Origin: CAYPAV01 sp964408805
GTDB taxonomy: Bacteria > Pseudomonadota > Alphaproteobacteria > UBA8366
Direction of reading: 5' to 3'
Length of the DNA stretch: 64,000 bases
Assembly (NCBI GenBank): GCA_964408805.1
Contig: CAYPAV010000005.1
Span: forward strand, 186,001 to 250,000
Shown: one piece after another, positions 59,133 through 64,000 of the stretch
How positions within the stretch are numbered: the stretch's first letter is position 1
Layout of the letters: each line of letters starts with the position of its first letter
The notes under the pieces: generated by a model
The model's input: only the letters and a program-made list of their open reading frames with translations
Told to the model about the DNA's origin: nothing
The model's database searches: none
Translations under genes and position numbers: made by a program

Positions 59133-60722
59133 TCAGGGCTTGCGTGCGGCAGGGTCCCCCCAACCGGCCCCGCCCGGCGTTCCGATCCGCAGCAAGGTGC
59201 CTTTCGGCAACGGCGCTTCCTTGACCGCGGCGTCGAGCCGGCGCTCATTCGGTCCGCCCGGATCGACGATGAACTCGCCAAGCGCCCCGTCGCCGCCGCC
59301 CGCCATGCCGCGCGCCGGCACGGATTGGCGTTCGCCGGTCAGGCTGACGGTAACGTCGTCGCCGAGGATGCGGTAATCGCGGGAGAGGCCGTCACCGCCC
59401 TTGAAGGCCCCGGCGCCACCCGACCCCTCGCGAAAGCCGTAATGTTCGACACGGAACGGAAACGCGTGCTCCAGCGCCTCGACCGGCAGGTTGGCGCTGC
59501 CCGAGGTCAAGGTGCGGACCCCGTCGAGCCCATCGCGATCGGCGAGCGCGCCGAGCCCGCCGGCGACGGTCTCGTAATTCACGAAATAGCGGTCGTTGCG
59601 GGGATCGTTCCCGGCCAGCAACAGCAACCCGTGCGGCCCGCAGCGCGCCATGCCCTGACCCGGTATCGCCTGCGAGAGTGCGGCCAATACGACATCCGAC
59701 AGGACCCCGCAGGACAGCGACCGGGCCCCCACCGGCGCCGGCGGGACGGGCTGCACGATCGAGCCCGGCGGGGCCTCGATCCCGATCACACGGAAGGCGC
59801 CGCCATTGGCCGGCGCATCGGGATCGAGAAGCGCCTTCGCCACCGTATAGACTGTCGCGACCAGGGCTTGATGCGGGATGTTCCGGGCCTGGGAAAGCTG
59901 CGGGTCGGTGCCGCCGAAATCGAAGGCGAGCTTGCCGCTCTCAACCGTGAGCGCGCAGGCCAGGCGCGCCGGCGCGTCCTCGCCCGAAATGAAATCCTCG
60001 GCCGCATAGCAGCCATCCGGTAGATCGGCGACGGCGACCCGCATGCGCCGCTCGCTGAAATCGAGATAGGCGGCGAGAGCCGCCTCGAATGTTTCCGCCC
60101 CGTGACGCGTGATCATCCCCTCGATCGATCGCACACCGGCGATATTAGCCGCCAGCTGGGCATTGAGGTCGCCCCGGCGCTCCTCCGGCGTGCGGGAGTT
60201 GGTGAGGATCATCCGCAGTATCCCCGGGTCCAGGACGCCTCCCCGCACCGCGCGCACCGGTGGGATCCGCAGCCCCTCCTGGAAAATCGACCGGCAGACC
60301 GCCGCCTCGCTGCCCGGCACCAACCCGCCGACATCGGCATGGTGCGCGATATTGGCGACATAGGCGATGATCCGCATCCCGTCGAATACGGGCGCGATGA
60401 GATTGAGGTCCGGCAGATGCGAGCCGCCCCCGTTATAGGGGTCATTGGCGAGAAACATGTCGCCGGGACGAATATCGCGGACGTCGAACCGCGCCTTGAT
60501 GGCATCGACGGCCCCGATCATCGAGCCGAGGTGAATCGCGATGTGTTCGGCCTGGGCCACGACCTCGCCGGCCGCGTCGAAGACCGCGGTCGAGCAATCG
60601 TTGCGTTCCTTGATATTGGGAGAAAAAGCGCTTCGCATCAGCACGGCACCCATCTCTTCGGCCGCCGCCAGCACATGGCGCGCAATCACTTCCGTGGTGA
60701 TGGGATCGAGCAGACCGGTCAT
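59133..60722 (-). CDS. hyuB: Hydantoinase/oxoprolinase family, subunit B (HyuB)
   Basis: A 529-residue HyuB-type subunit. Family blocks are DPITTEVIARHVLAAAEEMG at the start, SPNIKERNDCSTAVFD, AQAEHIAIHLGSM, FLANDPYNGGGSHLPDL and the C-terminal GGxGRPGG-like GGAGAFKGG. The frame extends to 60866, but homology begins at ATG 60722. It lies one base after the HyuA stop. Together HyuA and HyuB form an ATP-dependent hydantoin- or 5-oxoproline-opening enzyme. Which ring is opened is not visible. Confidence 0.9.
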   Translation of the reverse strand: MTGLLDPITTEVIARHVLAAAEEMGAVLMRSAFSPNIKERNDCSTAVFDAAGEVVAQAEHIAIHLGSMIGAVDAIKARFDVRDIRPGDMFLANDPYNGGGSHLPDLNLIAPVFDGMRIIAYVANIAHHADVGGLVPGSEAAVCRSIFQEGLRIPPVRAVRGGVLDPGILRMILTNSRTPEERRGDLNAQLAANIAGVRSIEGMITRHGAETFEAALAAYLDFSERRMRVAVADLPDGCYAAEDFISGEDAPARLACALTVESGKLAFDFGGTDPQLSQARNIPHQALVATVYTVAKALLDPDAPANGGAFRVIGIEAPPGSIVQPVPPAPVGARSLSCGVLSDVVLAALSQAIPGQGMARCGPHGLLLLAGNDPRNDRYFVNYETVAGGLGALADRDGLDGVRTLTSGSANLPVEALEHAFPFRVEHYGFREGSGGAGAFKGGDGLSRDYRILGDDVTVSLTGERQSVPARGMAGGGDGALGEFIVDPGGPNERRLDAAVKEAPLPKGTLLRIGTPGGAGWGDPAARKP

Positions 60723-60723
60723 A

Positions 60724-62775
60724 TCAACGCACCCTCTCATAATGGCGTAGATCGAGGCTGCCGTCGGCACCGACCGAGACCCGCCAGCCCGGCGGAACCA
60801 CGGTTGTCGAGTCCATCTGTTCGATGATCGCCGGTCCCGAAATTTCGGTTCCCGGCACAAGGCCATTCCGACTGAAAATTTCGGTCTCGGCGAACCCCGT
60901 CTCCCGGAACCAGACCGGCCGGCGACGGGATTCCGTATCCGCCGGCGTCGCCGCTTCCCGTCCCGCCGCCGCCGCGCGCGGCACCACGACCGCGAGGCGG
61001 AGGTTGACCACCTCGATCGCTTGGGTTGCCATCCGGTAGCCGTTGACCTCTTCGTGGCGCTGGTGAAAACGCGCGGCCGTGTCCGTCAAACCCTCCGCGA
61101 GAAATCCGTCTTCCGAGATCGGAATGGCGAGTTCGAAGGCCTGCCCCGCATAGCGGAGATCGACCCGCCATTCCCGGGCTGTTTCGGCGGCATCGAGGCC
61201 TTCCGCCCGACGCCACCCATCGCCGCGATCCATTAGGATCTCTTTCGCATCAATAAGCGCGCTTATATTATCCGGTTCGGCGAGCACGAGACAGGTCACG
61301 CCGAAATCGCCGCGACGATCCGCGTCGAGCAGGCCCTCGGCCGAAAGAATTCCCGGACGGTTGGGCACGATGACCCGGGTCGATTCCATCGCCGCCGCGA
61401 TTTCTGCCGCATGCAGCGGCCCCGCCCCCCCGAAGGCGACGAGCGCGTAATCGCGCGGATCCTCGCCCTTCTCGATCGAGACGACGCGAACCGCGCCCAT
61501 CATATTGGCGTTGACGATCTCGACGATGCCGGACGCGGTCTCGATCGCATCGAGGCCGATTTCGCGGCCGAGTGCTTCGACCGCCGCTTTCGCCTTTTCG
61601 GGGTAGACGGTCATGGCGCCGCCGATCAATGCCTCGCCCGCCAGCCGGCCAAGGACGACGTTGGCGTCGGTCACGGTCGGCGCGGCACCGCCTCGGCCGT
61701 ACAGTGCGGGTCCCGGATCGGCGCCCGCACTCGCGGGACCCACCTTCAACAGGCCGCCGGGATCGATCCAGGCGATGCTGCCGCCGCCGGCCCCGATGGT
61801 GTGCAGATCCAAGGTCGGTATCCGCACCGGAAAGCCCGCGATTTCGCGGAGGTTCCGGGTCGCGGGCGCGCCCTGCTTGACCAGACAGACATCGGTCGAG
61901 GTGCCGCCCATATCGAAGGAGATCATATCGCCGATCCCAAGCCCTCGCCCCAGGGCCGCGGTCGCAATGACGCCGCCGGCAGGCCCTGAGAAGAACGTAT
62001 TGATCGGCGCGGATCGAACCGCCTCGGTGGAAACGGCGCCCCCGTTCGACTGCATGACCAGCGGCCGCGCGCCGACACCAAGATCCCGCAGGCCCGCCTC
62101 GAAGCGCCGGAGATAGGCGTCAATCAGCGGCAGCAGGCCGGCATTGACGGTCGCCGTCGAGAAACGCTCGAATTCGCGGAACTCGCGCAGTATGTCCGAC
62201 GCGACGGAGAGGTGCGCTTCCGGCCATTCCGCCTCGACGATCGCCTTGGCCCGGCGCTCGTGGTCTGGATTGGCATAGGCATGCATGAAACAGATCGAAA
62301 GCGCCTCGACCCCCGCCGCCTTCAACGCGGCGACGGCCGCCCGCACGCCTGCCTCGTCGAGCGGGATGATGATATTGCCGCGCTCGTCCAGGCGCTCGTC
62401 GACCTCGAAAATCCGGTCCCGCGCCGCCGGCGGCGTCGGTTTTTCCACCCGAAGATCGTAGAAGCTCGGCCGGCGTTGGCGTCCGATTACCAGGATGTCG
62501 CGAAAGCCGCGCGTCGTGATCATGCCCGTCTTGGCGGTCCGCCCGGTGAGAACCGCATTGGTGGCCAGCGTGGTCCCGTGAACCAGAAAGCCGATATCGG
62601 ACGCGGTCGCCCCGGCCTTTTCCAATATCTCGGCCACGCCGGCGAGGATACCGCGTGCCGGATCGTCGGGCGTGGTCGGCAGTTTGTGGACGGTTCGGCG
62701 CCCGGCCGCGCCGTCGATCAAAACGAGATCGGTGAAGGTGCCGCCGGTGTCCACACCGATCCTGATATCGGACAA
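60724..62775 (-). CDS. hyuA: Hydantoinase/oxoprolinase family, subunit A (HyuA)
   Basis: A 683-residue actin-like ATP-binding subunit: IGVDTGGTFTDLV (residues 6-18), VHGTTLATNAVLTGR, RDILVIGRQRRP, the phosphate block FDMGGTSTDVCLV and the GAGGGSIAW adenosine site. No ATG or GTG fits the start of homology; TTG at 62775, shortly after an AGG, gives the expected MSDIRIGVDTGG start and lies 7 bp after the racemase stop. The frame stays open to 63177 but that part is antisense-like overlap with the racemase gene. It works with HyuB and probably with the racemase. Confidence 0.88.
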   Translation of the reverse strand: MSDIRIGVDTGGTFTDLVLIDGAAGRRTVHKLPTTPDDPARGILAGVAEILEKAGATASDIGFLVHGTTLATNAVLTGRTAKTGMITTRGFRDILVIGRQRRPSFYDLRVEKPTPPAARDRIFEVDERLDERGNIIIPLDEAGVRAAVAALKAAGVEALSICFMHAYANPDHERRAKAIVEAEWPEAHLSVASDILREFREFERFSTATVNAGLLPLIDAYLRRFEAGLRDLGVGARPLVMQSNGGAVSTEAVRSAPINTFFSGPAGGVIATAALGRGLGIGDMISFDMGGTSTDVCLVKQGAPATRNLREIAGFPVRIPTLDLHTIGAGGGSIAWIDPGGLLKVGPASAGADPGPALYGRGGAAPTVTDANVVLGRLAGEALIGGAMTVYPEKAKAAVEALGREIGLDAIETASGIVEIVNANMMGAVRVVSIEKGEDPRDYALVAFGGAGPLHAAEIAAAMESTRVIVPNRPGILSAEGLLDADRRGDFGVTCLVLAEPDNISALIDAKEILMDRGDGWRRAEGLDAAETAREWRVDLRYAGQAFELAIPISEDGFLAEGLTDTAARFHQRHEEVNGYRMATQAIEVVNLRLAVVVPRAAAAGREAATPADTESRRRPVWFRETGFAETEIFSRNGLVPGTEISGPAIIEQMDSTTVVPPGWRVSVGADGSLDLRHYERVR

Positions 62776-62782
62776 GGAGAGC

Positions 62783-63556
62783 CTAGGCGCGCTGTCGGTG
62801 CGGGTCGGCGGCGCCTTCGGCGGTGTCCGCGGTGGCGGCGAGACCTCGGAACAACGCGCCGCCGATACCCTCCACTTCGGGATCGATGCGGAGCGTCTCG
62901 AAGATCTTCCAGAACGAGCATTGATTGGCCGTATAAACCGGCTTGCCGAGGTCCTGTTCCAACACATCGACGACCTCCAGCGCCCGCACCTGGGTGCAGG
63001 CAATGAAGACGGCCTCCGCCTCCTCGGTCGCGATTTCCTTGACCTTCTGGTAGACGTCGGACGGCTGGATCTTGGCGTGGTCGAACATGTCCAGCATATC
63101 GAAGGTGGCGAGCCGGTTGACCTCGATCCCCTCCGATCCGAGATAGCGGCGCAGGCGCTCGTTGGTGGTCTCCACATAGGGGGTCACGACATCGACCTTG
63201 CCGATCCCATTCCGGCGGAGCGCGTCCACCATCGCCCCCGACGTCGTGACCGCCGGCACCCCGGCCATCTGCGAGAGAGCCACCTCGAAACCGCGATTCC
63301 ATTCGGCGCCCTCGTAGAAACTCCCGCTGGTGCAGCCGAAGAGCACCGCATCGGGTTCCGCGGTCATCACCCGCTCGCAGGCGTTCTTGCCCTCCTGCTC
63401 CATGTTGCGAAGCGTCTCCGCCGTCCCCTCGCGCTCGCAGGCGATACGCGCCGTCGAGACAGTGACGCCGTCCGGTACCAGGGACCAGAGCTCGCATTCC
63501 ATCGTGTTGTTTACCGCAGGCACCAAAAGCCCGATCCGGGCGCGCCAGCCATGCAT
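62783..63556 (-). CDS. Asp/Glu/hydantoin racemase superfamily protein (maleate isomerase-like)
   Basis: A 257-residue enzyme with two catalytic cysteines: Cys75 in LFGCTSGSF and Cys187 in IACTQVRAL. The start RIGLLVPAVNNTMECE is the signature of the maleate cis-trans isomerase / arylmalonate decarboxylase branch. It could racemise a hydantoin or amino acid, or isomerise maleate. Its place as first gene of the racemase-HyuA-HyuB run points to hydantoin-type degradation. Confidence 0.85.
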   Translation of the reverse strand: MHGWRARIGLLVPAVNNTMECELWSLVPDGVTVSTARIACEREGTAETLRNMEQEGKNACERVMTAEPDAVLFGCTSGSFYEGAEWNRGFEVALSQMAGVPAVTTSGAMVDALRRNGIGKVDVVTPYVETTNERLRRYLGSEGIEVNRLATFDMLDMFDHAKIQPSDVYQKVKEIATEEAEAVFIACTQVRALEVVDVLEQDLGKPVYTANQCSFWKIFETLRIDPEVEGIGGALFRGLAATADTAEGAADPHRQRA

Positions 63557-63747
63557 GTTCGGTTCTCCCTTGGATGCTTGATTAGAGTATAGAACGATTG
63601 GAATTTCGGGCTAGAGACCCCAGGGACGAGACACCAAGGAGCGCGCCGGAGCCGATCGCCAGGGAAAGCAAGATCGAGCTGATAGACGCGCTCCCGGAGA
63701 CGGAGCTGAAGAAGATCCAGGCGGCGGTGCCGGCACCCGACCCCGCC
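63557..63747. other. Short intergenic region without an assignable gene
   Basis: About 190 bp between the racemase start and the E1 beta stop. The first part must hold the promoter of the racemase-HyuA-HyuB operon; an AT-rich patch lies at 63580-63605. The plus strand from about 63650 reads as a helical-looking run (ESKIELIDALPETELKKIQ) with no start codon or RBS, which could be a remnant or chance. Nothing else is recognisable. Confidence 0.4.
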
Positions 63748-64000
63748 CTAGCGCATCAAATTCCGTGCCGCCTCGACGATCCGTTCCTGGGAGGGAATGG
63801 TCGCGCGTTCCAACTCGTCGTTATAGGGCATCGGCGCATCGAGGGCGCCGAGACGCTGGATGGGGGCGTCGAGCCAGTCGAAGCCCTTGTCGACGACCAT
63901 TGCTGCGACCTCGGCCCCGAATCCGCCGGTGGTCCAGGCCTCGTGGACTATCAGCAGCCGGTTGGTCTTCTTGACCGACTCCAGGATCGTCTCCTCGTCG
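63748..64000 (-). CDS. 2-oxoacid dehydrogenase E1 component beta subunit, C-terminal part (cut by window edge)
   Basis: The last 83 codons, ending at TAG 63748-63750. The segment KKTNRLLIVHEAWTTGGFGA and the following IQRLGALDAPMPYN belong to the transketolase C-terminal domain of pyruvate, branched-chain or acetoin dehydrogenase E1 beta subunits. The rest of the gene lies beyond the right edge. E1 beta pairs with E1 alpha to decarboxylate a 2-oxo acid with ThDP; which acid cannot be told from this end. Confidence 0.85.
   Translation of the reverse strand, partial: DEETILESVKKTNRLLIVHEAWTTGGFGAEVAAMVVDKGFDWLDAPIQRLGALDAPMPYNDELERATIPSQERIVEAARNLMR

Noticed and set aside
63613..64000. Plus-strand open stretch containing a helical-looking ESKIELIDALPETELKKIQ
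   Set aside because: It has no start codon or RBS, and from 63748 on it is antisense to the E1 beta gene. It is noted only as a possible remnant.
1..64000. tRNA, rRNA, CRISPR array, insertion sequence or prophage
   Set aside because: No tRNA cloverleaf-like sequence, rRNA block, spaced direct repeats, transposase or integrase gene or terminal inverted repeats were found on reading.

Overview
The window looks like chromosomal DNA of an alphaproteobacterium, probably Rhodospirillales-like. This is inferred from the high G+C content, the mix of genes (GlcD, HyuA/HyuB, CaiB-type CoA transferase, several TauD-type dioxygenases, a TPR-GT41 glycosyltransferase, PAS-rich histidine kinases) and the absence of phage, insertion-sequence, tRNA, rRNA or CRISPR features. 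The genus cannot be fixed from the sequence. Three genes are broken: a PAS-type gene at 10.5 kb, a sensor kinase at 20-22 kb and a serine hydrolase at 55.6-56.8 kb.

Left part (1-16 kb): accessory metabolism. It holds a partial glcD, two TauD-family dioxygenases, a 3-hydroxyisobutyrate-dehydrogenase relative, a cold-shock protein, a lipoprotein PQQ sugar dehydrogenase, a fatty-acid-desaturase/flavoprotein operon, a fused enoyl-CoA hydratase/3-hydroxyacyl-CoA dehydrogenase with an alpha/beta hydrolase, and a five-gene minus-strand run (OmpA-like protein, secreted protein, secreted amidohydrolase, acyl-CoA ligase, 2-hydroxyacid dehydrogenase).

Envelope region (15.4-23.5 kb): divergent from the OmpA-like gene lies a plus-strand set of two paralogous exported proteins of unknown family followed by a TPR-OmpA protein. 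A GST, a frameshifted PAS kinase, a GNAT acetyltransferase and a lipoprotein hydrolase follow.

Central region (23.5-42.7 kb), the most interesting part: twenty consecutive minus-strand genes with gaps under 100 bp and several start/stop overlaps. Almost all products carry a signal peptide, lipobox or membrane anchor. They include two exported caspase-family (C14) proteins with intact His/Cys dyads and one degenerate, probably inactive caspase-like protein with an SH3-type tail. There is also a membrane-anchored protein whose N-terminal domain fits the Lon (S16) Ser-Lys pattern, a secreted subtilisin (S8) and two lytic transglycosylases. A MotA/ExbB-like four-helix protein, a possible MotB/ExbD-like partner, two bitopic Pro/Lys-rich (TonB/TolA-like) proteins, lipoproteins and a CsgG/FlgO-like-plus-DUF4384 protein complete the set. 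I do not recognise this combination as a described system. My working inference is an energised, cell-envelope-spanning protease and peptidoglycan-remodelling machine.

Right part (42.9-64 kb): a CoA transferase, a PyrD/PyrK pair of type 1B organisation, a translationally coupled TPR-GT41 glycosyltransferase plus TPR-2OG oxygenase, an enoyl-CoA hydratase, a ThDP enzyme and a 1024-residue hybrid kinase beginning with an Hpt domain. After these come a nonsense-interrupted serine hydrolase, a class III aminotransferase with a TauD dioxygenase, a hydantoinase-type cluster (racemase, HyuA, HyuB), and the 3' end of a 2-oxoacid dehydrogenase E1 beta gene cut by the right edge.
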